Positions 1-5,337 of a stretch of DNA of 11,192 nt are shown here, piece by piece. Source of the stretch: an uncultured Collinsella sp. (GTDB lineage: Bacteria; Actinomycetota; Coriobacteriia; Coriobacteriales; Coriobacteriaceae); the NCBI GenBank assembly GCA_900756725.1, contig CAAELJ010000012.1, positions 1-11,192 on the forward strand, written 5' to 3'. The notes under the pieces were generated by a model. It ran no database searches, was not told where the DNA came from, and saw only the letters and a program-made list of their open reading frames with translations. The position numbers and the translations under genes are program-made. Within the stretch, counting starts at the first letter, position 1. Every line of letters starts with the position of its first letter.

Positions 1-22
1 CTTGGGCTGCCGTCGGCATCAT
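1..22 (-). CDS. Start of a leftward gene, cut by the window edge
   Basis: On the minus strand an AGGAGG motif (positions 28-33) lies 5 nt before one ATG (20-22) and 8 nt before a second in-frame ATG (17-19). The frame stays open to the window edge and reads MMPTAAQ. Only about seven codons are visible, so no function can be assigned. The ribosome binding site is the sole evidence. If real, this gene is divergent from the metallophosphoesterase operon. Confidence 0.35.
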
Positions 23-126
23 TTTACCCTCCTGACGAGGAATTCGTCCATATTTCAAAAATCAAATCCTGTTCGCGCGTGGGCGTAAACTTTTAGTTGG
101 GCAAATCCGGCAGATTGGAGCTTGAA

Positions 127-208
127 ACATGAGGGATATGCACCTCATGTCGCTCATAAAACGTCTCCTGACCTCGAAGGAGAACGTTTTTTAGCGACAG
201 AAGGAGAC
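127..208 (+). promoter_or_regulatory. Putative attenuator with mutually exclusive hairpins
   Basis: Three pairings are visible. ACATGAGG (127-134) pairs with CCTCATGT (143-150) around the leader start codon. AAAACGTCTCCT (158-169) pairs with 178-190 with one bulged A and runs into six T residues (187-192), giving a terminator-like stem. GTCTCCT (163-169) can instead pair perfectly with AGGAGAC (202-208), which contains the Shine-Dalgarno of the first metallophosphoesterase. The same left arm thus chooses between a terminator and a stem hiding the ribosome binding site. A ribosome on the leader frame would disrupt both. The pairings are seen; the switching is inferred. Confidence 0.5.
129..194 (+). 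CDS. 21-residue leader peptide upstream of the metallophosphoesterase operon
   Basis: This short frame starts at ATG 129, has GGAG at 117-120 (8 nt spacing) and stops at TAG 192-194. The peptide begins MRDMHLM and ends KENVF. Its start lies in one hairpin (127-150) and its end overlaps the descending arm and T-run of a second hairpin (158-192). It finishes only 20 nt before the first metallophosphoesterase start. That layout is the one known from leader peptides that control attenuation, as in erm or amino-acid operons. The role is inferred from arrangement only; I do not recognise the peptide itself. It could instead be a chance frame within a structured leader. Confidence 0.5.
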   Translation: MRDMHLMSLIKRLLTSKENVF

Positions 209-214
209 ATAAAT

Positions 215-853
215 ATGATCTGGTTTACCAGCGACACCCACTTCGGGCATGAGAACGTGCTGAAGTTCACCGGCCGCCCGTGGGAGACGATTTGGCAGAT
301 GAACGACGCCATCGTCGACGGCATCAACGGCAGGATTGCCGTGGACGACGAGCTCTACATCCTGGGGGATTTCTCATTCAAAATGACCGCCCAGGACGCC
401 TATGCCCTGCGCAAGCGGATCGCCTGCAGGCGCATCCACCTCGTCCCGGGAAACCACGACAAGGACTGGACCCAGCCGGCGGTCGCGGGCGCGTTCACCG
501 TGGAGCCGCCGATCTGCGTGCTCAAGATCGACGGGCAGAAGATCGTCCTGAGCCATTACCCCATGGCCGACTGGCAGGGCATGAACCATGGATCGTGGCA
601 CCTCCACGGGCACATCCACAGCAGCGGCGGCGCGTATAACGAGTTCAACCGCAAGCAGGGCCTTCTGCGCTACGACGTCGGTTGCGACGCCAACGGGCAC
701 TCCCCGGTGAGCCTCGACGAGCTGAGGGAATGGTTCGCCGGAGTCGACGAGCCGTGCGGCCGGGTGAAATGGCCCTGGTGGGTCAACGAGACCGGCGACA
801 GGCAGGTCGAGCGCGAGCTGGCGGCGTACAAGAGGGAAGAGGTGATTCGATGA
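215..853 (+). CDS. Calcineurin-like metallophosphoesterase, first of three
   Basis: The 212-residue protein has the full calcineurin-like phosphoesterase signature: SDTHFGH (D7, H9), LGDF (D52), PGNHD (N80, H81), SHYP (H114) and HGHIH (H133, H135). These residues bind the two metal ions of the active site. Family members hydrolyse phosphomonoesters or diesters, including cyclic nucleotides and nucleic-acid ends; the substrate here cannot be told. No signal peptide is seen, so it is probably cytoplasmic. I chose ATG 215 because AAGGAG (201-206) lies 8 nt upstream; the longer frame from about 122 would read through the hairpin leader. Its last 4 nt overlap the next start (ATGA), implying translational coupling. 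It is diverged from the two downstream copies. Confidence 0.85.
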   Translation: MIWFTSDTHFGHENVLKFTGRPWETIWQMNDAIVDGINGRIAVDDELYILGDFSFKMTAQDAYALRKRIACRRIHLVPGNHDKDWTQPAVAGAFTVEPPICVLKIDGQKIVLSHYPMADWQGMNHGSWHLHGHIHSSGGAYNEFNRKQGLLRYDVGCDANGHSPVSLDELREWFAGVDEPCGRVKWPWWVNETGDRQVERELAAYKREEVIR

Positions 854-1575
854 CGGTCTATGTGACGGGCGACATCCACGGTGGGCTCGACATGCAAAAG
901 CTCCGCGACTGGGAGCTTGGGGATAGCCTTACCGGCGATGACTACCTCATTGTCGCCGGCGACTTTGGCTTTCCGTGGGATTTCTCTGCCGAGGAATGCG
1001 CCGACATCGCCTGGCTGGAGTCGCGCCCCTACACGGTACTGTTCGTCGACGGCAACCACGAGCGCTTCGACCACTGGGAGGAGCGCCCCATGGAGCCGTG
1101 GCACGGCGGGCTGACGCAACGTCTGTCGGATACTTCGTCTATCCGCCGCCTCATGCGCGGCGAGGTCTTCGAGCTCGACGGCTCGACGGTCTTCACCATG
1201 GGCGGTGCCACGAGCGTGGACAGGGAATACCGCGTGCCGTATTCCAGCTGGTGGCCTCAGGAGCTCCCGGACGAGCGCGATTTCGATACCGCGCGGACAA
1301 AGCTCGACAAGGTCGGCTGGAAGGTCGACTGCGTCATCACCCATACCTGCTCGACGCGCATGCTCTCGCCGACGCTCTACCCGGACCCAGGCTGGGAGCG
1401 CCCTGATGTGGACCGGCTGACCGGATTCCTCGACGAGCTCGAGGATCGCCTGGACTATAAGCGCTGGTATTACGGCCATTTTCACCGAGACGGCAACCCG
1501 GACGAACGTCATACCGTGCTGTACGACCGGATCGTGAGGCTCGGGGACAAACTCCTGCCGTGGGGTGCGTACTGA
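850..1575 (+). CDS. Calcineurin-like metallophosphoesterase, second of three
   Basis: The 241-residue protein opens with VYVTGDIHG (D8, H10), followed by VAGDFGF (D38), FVDGNHE (N69, H70), VITH (H165) and YGHFH (H210, H212), so every metal-ligand motif of the calcineurin-like family is present. It overlaps the upstream gene by 4 nt and the downstream gene by 1 nt (TGATG), so all three should be translated from one message. A GAGG (839-842) precedes the start. It is clearly paralogous to the third gene: both share LMRGEVF, SWWP, VGWKVD and a late DRL..FL.EL segment. The substrate is unknown. Proteins of this type are common on phages and mobile elements of Gram-positive bacteria. Confidence 0.88.
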   Translation: MTVYVTGDIHGGLDMQKLRDWELGDSLTGDDYLIVAGDFGFPWDFSAEECADIAWLESRPYTVLFVDGNHERFDHWEERPMEPWHGGLTQRLSDTSSIRRLMRGEVFELDGSTVFTMGGATSVDREYRVPYSSWWPQELPDERDFDTARTKLDKVGWKVDCVITHTCSTRMLSPTLYPDPGWERPDVDRLTGFLDELEDRLDYKRWYYGHFHRDGNPDERHTVLYDRIVRLGDKLLPWGAY

Positions 1576-2312
1576 TGGCTGTCTATGTGACGGGAGACGT
1601 GCACGGCAGGGCCGAGTACGGGGCCAGCAGGTTCGCCTTCAGGTCTTGGCCACTGGGCCGGACCCTGACGCGCGATGACGCAGTGATCGTGGCCGGCGAC
1701 TTCGGCTTTGTCTGGGATGGATCCAACGCCGAGAAATACTGGCTCGACTGGTTCGAATCGAAGCCGTGGACCACGTGTTTCGTAGACGGCAACCATGAGA
1801 ACCATCACACCTTGGCCAATCTGCCGGTACGGGAGTGGAACGGCGGGCTCGTCCATGAGGTGCGACCGCGCGTGCTGCACCTGATGCGCGGGGAGGTGTT
1901 CGACATCGACGGGCTCACGGTCCTTGCCATGGGCGGTGCCGCAAGCAACGACAGGCAGTATCGCAGGGAGGGAAGGAGCTGGTGGCCCGAGGAGATGCCG
2001 AGCGAGGAAGAGATTGAACACTGCCGCTCCTCGCTCGATCGCGTGGGCTGGAAGGTCGACCACGTTGTGACCCACGAGGCCCCTGCCGCCCTGGCGGAGA
2101 AGCTGTGCCGCGAGCGCGGACGCGAGTATCGATGCGACCGGCTTCAGCGATTCCTTGGCGAGCTCGACGGGCGGCTCGGCTACCGCGCTTGGTTCTTCGG
2201 CCACTACCACGACGACGAGTGGCGTGACGACAGGCATCGCCTTATCTATCGAGATATCGTGCCGATCGAAGATGCTGCGCCCGGTTCTAGGAACCTTCTA
2301 GAAGCGCTCTAG
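1575..2312 (+). CDS. Calcineurin-like metallophosphoesterase, third of three
   Basis: The 245-residue protein carries VYVTGDVHG (D8, H10), AGDFGF (D42), FVDGNHE (N73, H74), VVTH (H167) and FGHYH (H210, H212), the complete set of active-site motifs. ATG 1575 shares its A with the TGA stop of the previous gene, and no strong Shine-Dalgarno precedes it, so translation probably depends on coupling. It aligns along its whole length with the second gene, pointing to a tandem duplication. The last eight codons (SRNLLEAL) and the stop lie inside a perfect 18-bp-stem hairpin, so the C-terminus is partly dictated by that structure. Substrate and partner are unknown. Confidence 0.88.
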   Translation: MAVYVTGDVHGRAEYGASRFAFRSWPLGRTLTRDDAVIVAGDFGFVWDGSNAEKYWLDWFESKPWTTCFVDGNHENHHTLANLPVREWNGGLVHEVRPRVLHLMRGEVFDIDGLTVLAMGGAASNDRQYRREGRSWWPEEMPSEEEIEHCRSSLDRVGWKVDHVVTHEAPAALAEKLCRERGREYRCDRLQRFLGELDGRLGYRAWFFGHYHDDEWRDDRHRLIYRDIVPIEDAAPGSRNLLEAL

Positions 2313-2325
2313 AAGGTTCCTAGAA
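2285..2325. terminator. Long perfect hairpin between convergent genes
   Basis: An 18-bp perfect inverted repeat (2285-2302 and 2308-2325) encloses a 5-nt AGCGC loop. It contains the last codons and the TAG stop (2310-2312) of the third metallophosphoesterase gene, and lies 30 bp from the stop of the converging coiled-coil gene. It may act as a bidirectional terminator, but there is no T-run on either side. The arms are rich in CTAG, which is unusual for an ordinary terminator. Confidence 0.6.
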
Positions 2326-2354
2326 ATCAGCAGCCTGACAGGAGAAGCACGGGG

Positions 2355-2915
2355 CTACTCGCCCTTCATCTGGGTCATAACCTCGATCTTGGCCTCAGCC
2401 ACGGCCGCCCGCTGTTCGGCTACAGCAAGGCGGTCCTTGAGGGCGACGACCTCGGCCGTCAGGTCGCGCTGGGCCAGGAGTGTGTCGGCTTGGGCTTTCA
2501 GTGCGGCGTCACGCTCGCCGCGCAGCCGCTCGATCTCATCGACCATGGCCTCAGCCTCGGCATGGAGCTGGACGACCTGCCTGCCGAGCCCCTTAGCACG
2601 GGAGAGGTACCTGACGCTCGCGGCGTGGAGCTCGTTGTTCTCGAGCTCGAGTCTCGCGGTATCGAGCTCGAACTTCTCCTCGATAAAGGCGACCCGCTCA
2701 TTGCAGTCGGCCTCAATCTTTTCATTCCGATCCGTCGCCTCGACGAGCTTGCGGTTGAATTCGTCGAGCTGGGCCCTGAGCAGCGCGTTCTCGGTCCTGA
2801 GGTCGGCCGTCTCGAGCAGTAGTTTCTCCCGCCACGTCGCCTCGGTCCGATCGGCGGCCTCCTCGTGGACGGACTTCACGCCGTAGATTTCCCTGATTTT
2901 TCTCTCGTCTGCCAT
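2355..2915 (-). CDS. Coiled-coil protein of unknown function
   Basis: The 186-residue protein is almost entirely charged heptad-like helix from about residue 20 to the end, with runs such as LRTENALLRAQL, LELENNEL and EIERLRGERDAAL. It lacks membrane segments and cysteine-rich motifs. The short N-terminus (MADERKIREIYG) precedes the coil. I chose the ATG at 2913-2915 because GGAG lies 7 nt upstream on the minus strand; a further in-frame ATG at 2997-2999 has AGG directly against the codon and would read through a hairpin. It is transcribed toward the metallophosphoesterase operon. KfrA-type plasmid proteins are also long coiled coils, but no N-terminal DNA-binding module is evident here, so that name is not justified. 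Confidence 0.7.
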   Translation of the reverse strand: MADERKIREIYGVKSVHEEAADRTEATWREKLLLETADLRTENALLRAQLDEFNRKLVEATDRNEKIEADCNERVAFIEEKFELDTARLELENNELHAASVRYLSRAKGLGRQVVQLHAEAEAMVDEIERLRGERDAALKAQADTLLAQRDLTAEVVALKDRLAVAEQRAAVAEAKIEVMTQMKGE

Positions 2916-2926
2916 TGCGGCACTCC

Positions 2927-2990
2927 AATCAACAACGGCATGGCTCCGCCATGCCAAACGGCTGGGAACAATGCACGGCCGCTGTTGATT
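2927..2990. repeat. Nested inverted repeats upstream of the coiled-coil gene
   Basis: AATCAACA (2927-2934) is mirrored by TGTTGATT (2983-2990). Inside lies a tight hairpin, GGCATGGC (2937-2944) with GCCATGCC (2948-2955) and a 3-nt loop. The element sits immediately upstream of the coiled-coil gene's ribosome binding site, so it could be its operator or a leader structure. Confidence 0.5.
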
Positions 2991-3137
2991 TGTAGTCATC
3001 CTGCGATCGGTGAGTTCTAAAAAGGCGTCTCAGGTCATGCGTTCACGCAGGGTTTCAGTTGGAGAAATACCGCACTCTTATATAGTAGCGTCGCTGCACC
3101 CGAGCTTATTAGACAGATCGCGAAACGATGGACGGGC

Positions 3138-3722
3138 TCATTTCCTGACGCCCACCAATCCGCGTTCACGGAGGATGCGATACAGGGTCGATTTGGAGAT
3201 GCCTGTGGCGGCGCAGATGTCGGGGATGGGCGTCTCCCGCGCAAGGTAGAGTTTCACGGCGGCATCCGCCTTGACGTCCGCGATGCGCGGGCGGCCACCG
3301 ACGTTGCCACCATGGTTCCGTTTTACGGCGATGCCCTCGGCCTGACGCTGCTTAATCAGATCGCGCTCAAGCTCGGCTGTGCAGGCGTGGGTACCCAGCA
3401 CGAAACGGCCGAAGGCGGTATCGAGGTCGACCGGCTGTTTCAAGGAGGTTAGCTTCACGCCGAGATTTCGGAACATAAGGTCGTAGTTCAGCAATTGCCT
3501 GGTCGATCTGGTTAGGCGCTCCCAGGACTCGACTACCACTTCATCGCCGGCCTTCATCTTCTTGAACAGACGTTTCTGTTGAGTTCGGTCGCCGTCCTTG
3601 GCACCCGTGACCTTATCTTTGTAGATATGGCCATAGGGCACGCCGGCGTTGACCAACGCCTCGATTTGCCTGTCTAGCTTCTGGTCCTTCGTGCTCACGC
3701 GAGCGTATCCGTATCTGGTCAT
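3138..3722 (-). CDS. Serine recombinase, resolvase/invertase type
   Basis: The 194-residue protein is a small serine recombinase. YARVSTKDQ holds the nucleophile Ser10 and Arg8; ERLTRST supplies Arg69 and Arg72, matching Arg68 and Arg71 of the gamma-delta family, with Glu68 where Asp is usual. A dimer helix follows (AELERDLIKQRQ, about 115-127), then a GGRPRI hinge and a C-terminal helix-turn-helix (DICAATGISKSTLYRIL, about 168-185). It would cut and rejoin DNA at a short two-fold site, resolving plasmid multimers or inverting a segment. The start at 3720-3722 has AGGAGG (3729-3734) 6 nt upstream. Length is normal for the family. The target site is not certain; repeats upstream at 3773-3857 are candidates. 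It has no transposase neighbour here. Confidence 0.93.
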   Translation of the reverse strand: MTRYGYARVSTKDQKLDRQIEALVNAGVPYGHIYKDKVTGAKDGDRTQQKRLFKKMKAGDEVVVESWERLTRSTRQLLNYDLMFRNLGVKLTSLKQPVDLDTAFGRFVLGTHACTAELERDLIKQRQAEGIAVKRNHGGNVGGRPRIADVKADAAVKLYLARETPIPDICAATGISKSTLYRILRERGLVGVRK

Positions 3723-3772
3723 TTTCAGCCTCCTGCCTTGTCTTTTGATTTTCTCATGGGAATGCAAGGGGA

Positions 3773-3857
3773 GGTTTTGGCACTGGGTTTTGGCACTCGC
3801 TGTTCACGGCATCGACGGTTCGGTTTTCGAGTTCCACGCGGCATACGTTTTGGGACT
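3773..3857. repeat. Short direct repeats upstream of the recombinase gene
   Basis: GGTTTTGGCACT occurs twice, at 3773-3784 and 3786-3797 (13 bp apart), with a degenerate third copy GTTTTGGGACT at 3847-3857. They lie 50-135 bp upstream of the recombinase start. That is where a res or operator site is expected, since many resolvases bind next to their own gene. The repeats are seen; binding is inferred. Confidence 0.45.
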
Positions 3858-3961
3858 GTGGCCATCTGGTTATTAAGTTCGACAGCCGCTGGTTCAGCTA
3901 GAATTGACGAGACGACGCATTCCGTGCGCGGGCGGCCGACAATTCGATTGGAGGCTTCCCT

Positions 3962-4114
3962 ATGCTAAAGATCCTTGATGCGCTGGCCGCCCTTGCGACG
4001 GTCGGCACGTTCGTCATTGCGTTTTTCGATTCGTATGATGTCCGAGTTAAGGTCCGTAGGCGTACGCGCGGTGCGGACGGTGGACGGCATTTGCGCCGCG
4101 ACAGGCGCAAATAA
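3962..4114 (+). CDS. Small membrane peptide with arginine-rich tail
   Basis: This 50-residue frame has GGAGG (3950-3954) 7 nt before its ATG and ends 1 nt before a strong hairpin, so it looks like a complete gene. Residues 1-22 are hydrophobic (DALAALATVGTFVIAFF), enough for one transmembrane helix. Residues 28-50 are highly basic with many arginines (VKVRRRTRG, LRRDRRK). A single membrane helix with a charged tail is the usual shape of type I toxins such as the Fst and TxpA families, and of small holin-like peptides. I do not recognise a specific family, and no antisense RNA was identified. It stands alone between the divergent recombinase gene and a gene remnant. It could also be a small membrane regulator. 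Confidence 0.6.
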   Translation: MLKILDALAALATVGTFVIAFFDSYDVRVKVRRRTRGADGGRHLRRDRRK

Positions 4115-4115
4115 G

Positions 4116-4141
4116 AATGCCCGGGGTGGAGCCCGGGCATT
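4116..4141. terminator. Terminator hairpin after the small membrane peptide
   Basis: AATGCCCGGG (4116-4125) pairs perfectly with CCCGGGCATT (4132-4141) around a 6-nt loop, right after the TAA stop of the 50-residue gene. Only a short run of T follows, so termination efficiency is uncertain. Confidence 0.7.
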
Positions 4142-4327
4142 TAACAAAAGTTGAAAACTAGGCCGCCCGCGCTCCTTGTTACTTACACGGGATGCGTCGT
4201 CTTCTACGGTGATTTTACCCTCTTTAGTCAGATAAAACTACCGTATGCTTTGGTTTTCATGCGAGTTCATCCATCGTTCATGCGATGTGAATCGCAGCGA
4301 CAGCGCGATACCGCCTGAAGGCAATCC

Positions 4328-4524
4328 CTACTCCCAGTGGCCGACCACGTCCACGACCCAGTGCTTGCCGGTCGCCTGCTGCTCGTAATGTCCCTGATCC
4401 TCGCTGTTGGTATAGGAGTTATTGACAGCCGAAGCGCCGTTAGGATGTTGCGCGTCGCCGCAGGTTCCCCAAACATACGTTTTGGAACGAACGGTTGGCG
4501 AATAGGCCTTATAAGTTGATGCGT
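4328..4524 (-). pseudogene. Possible C-terminal remnant of a larger protein
   Basis: The minus strand reads a protein-like tail of about 65 residues ending at TAG 4328-4330. It includes TYVWGTCGDAQHPNG, EDQGHYEQQ and WVVDVVGHWE, with an ordered, non-shadow composition rich in aromatic residues. I recall similar strings near the C-termini of repetitive surface or secreted proteins of Coriobacteriia, but cannot verify this. No start with a ribosome binding site is present. Further upstream the frame runs through the 4526-4559 palindrome and antisense to the toxin-like gene, where the sequence stops looking protein-like. I therefore read it as the tail of a gene cut by insertion of the toxin-antitoxin module. 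It could be chance. Confidence 0.35.
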
Positions 4525-4525
4525 C

Positions 4526-4559
4526 GAATATTCTACTACCAAATAGTAGTAGAATATTC
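4526..4559. promoter_or_regulatory. Operator-like palindrome before the toxin-antitoxin pair
   Basis: GAATATTCTACTAC (4526-4539) is perfectly mirrored at 4546-4559 with a 6-nt spacer. It lies 17 bp before the first gene of the pair. It is AT-rich within GC-rich DNA, and each arm carries its own smaller palindrome GAATATTC, so dimers could bind in tandem. Autoregulation by the downstream ribbon-helix-helix antitoxin is the natural inference. Confidence 0.6.
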
Positions 4560-4576
4560 TCGTACGATTGGAGGCA

Positions 4577-4843
4577 ATGGTTCAGATACACCGAAGGGTT
4601 CACGAGCGACACCCCGAGTTGGATGCCGGAGATGTCGAGGCGGCATGGGAGAACTACCGCTTCGCGGCCGTTCGCGTACCCGGGGAACAGGAGATGCGGA
4701 CAGGCTACGACCCACATGGCCGGTATATCGAGATGGTCGGAGTCCTCCTGGCTGACGGCGTATGGCTTATCTATCACGCCATGACGCCGCCGAGCAAGAA
4801 GACGCTGAAGGAGATCGAGAGCGCGAGAAGGAGAGGTTACTGA
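4577..4843 (+). CDS. Putative toxin of a type II toxin-antitoxin pair (BrnT/RelE-like)
   Basis: The 88-residue protein starts MVQIHRRVHERHPEL, has an acidic helix (DVEAAWENY) and a C-terminal core YIEMVGVLLADGVWLIYHAMTPPSKKTL. A small basic protein with a GRYIE-type strand pair, placed directly before a ribbon-helix-helix protein, matches the BrnT/RelE-like ribonuclease toxin layout. The exact family is not certain, and no catalytic residues can be assigned from sequence alone. GGAGG (4570-4574) is only 2 nt before ATG 4577, an unusually short gap, and TTG 4568 in the same frame overlaps the Shine-Dalgarno itself. Poor initiation would keep toxin levels low. Its TGA overlaps the ATG of the next gene by 1 nt. 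The palindrome at 4526-4559 probably controls both genes. Confidence 0.6.
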   Translation: MVQIHRRVHERHPELDAGDVEAAWENYRFAAVRVPGEQEMRTGYDPHGRYIEMVGVLLADGVWLIYHAMTPPSKKTLKEIESARRRGY

Positions 4844-5124
4844 TGGAGTTCAGGCTTGCAAACGGCACCGTAATCACGGACGAGGACATCGAGCGCGAGT
4901 GCGCGGAATATGAATCCGGCTCTTGGACGGGGGCCCTGGCAAACCTCCGCGTCGGCCGCCCAAGGCTCTCCGAGGGAGAGGCCAACGCCAATCTGTCTTT
5001 CAAGTGCCCGAAAACGGGCGCCGATCTCATCGAGAGGGCGGCCACCGCGTGCGGTATGCGGAAGTCGGAGTTCCTGCGCTCGGCTGCGCTCGAGAAGGCT
5101 GAGAGAATCCTCAGGTCGGCATAG
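4843..5124 (+). CDS. Putative ribbon-helix-helix antitoxin
   Basis: The 93-residue protein begins MEFRLANGTVITDEDIERECAEYE, then VGRPRL, and ends in a ribbon-helix-helix-like segment: NLSFKCPK as the strand (about 51-58), followed by helices LIERAATACGMRKSEFLRSAALEKAERIL. This C-terminal fold is that of DNA-binding antitoxins, which neutralise the partner toxin through the other half of the chain and repress their own operon. AAGGAGAGG (4828-4836) precedes ATG 4843 with good spacing, stronger than that of the upstream toxin-like gene, as expected if antitoxin must be in excess. The pair is toxin first, antitoxin second, as in BrnTA and HigBA systems. Family assignment rests on shape and context. 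Confidence 0.65.
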   Translation: MEFRLANGTVITDEDIERECAEYESGSWTGALANLRVGRPRLSEGEANANLSFKCPKTGADLIERAATACGMRKSEFLRSAALEKAERILRSA

Positions 5125-5163
5125 CCTCACGGCGCGCCTTTCCGTGGGAGCGAAATGGGCTAC

Positions 5164-5203
5164 ATCGCGCTTATGTTAGCTATATCACTAACATAAGCGC
5201 GAT
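5164..5203. promoter_or_regulatory. Large palindrome between the antitoxin and the next gene
   Basis: A perfect 16-bp inverted repeat (5164-5179 and 5188-5203) has an 8-bp spacer and core TGTTAG-CTATATCA-CTAACA. No T-run follows, so a protein binding site fits better than a terminator, though it may also limit read-through from the antitoxin gene. Its core recurs at 5299-5318. Confidence 0.65.
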
Positions 5204-5298
5204 TAAACAGGGCGCCGGGCAAGGCGTCTGCTTTATTCAATGGTGGGCCCCTTTCGCGATTCCCTTGCCGATGGCCCCACTGCAAACGGGTATAAAAG

Positions 5299-5318
5299 TG
5301 TTAGCGAAATCACTAACA
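5299..5318. promoter_or_regulatory. Second operator copy overlapping the promoter region of the 5338 gene
   Basis: TGTTAG (5299-5304), the 8-bp spacer CGAAATCA and CTAACA (5313-5318) repeat the core of the palindrome at 5164-5203 with the same spacing. A TATAAA box at 5291-5296, a possible -10 element, ends 2 bp before it, and the AGGAGG ribosome binding site (5324-5329) follows 5 bp after. This placement would let a bound protein block transcription. Confidence 0.6.
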
Positions 5319-5337
5319 TAATTAGGAGGCGATTGCC

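Noticed and set aside
122..214. N-terminal extension of the first metallophosphoesterase
   Set aside because: The extension would translate the structured leader, and family members begin close to the SDTHFGH motif, matching ATG 215.
670..1512. Long minus-strand frame opposite the metallophosphoesterase genes
   Set aside because: It is a shadow of GC-rich coding sequence; the plus strand carries complete catalytic motifs.
2389..2886. Serine-rich plus-strand frame opposite the coiled-coil gene
   Set aside because: It is a composition shadow (runs of S, A and R), and the minus strand has a proper start signal.
3649..3876. Plus-strand frames over the recombinase start region
   Set aside because: They have no ribosome binding site and overlap a well-supported recombinase start and its upstream repeats.
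22..4222. Shared ATTTTACCCTC at about 22-32 and 4211-4221 as a mobile-element end
   Set aside because: It is only 11 bp, with no target duplication or matching inverted partner; at the left copy it is just a minus-strand Shine-Dalgarno and start region.
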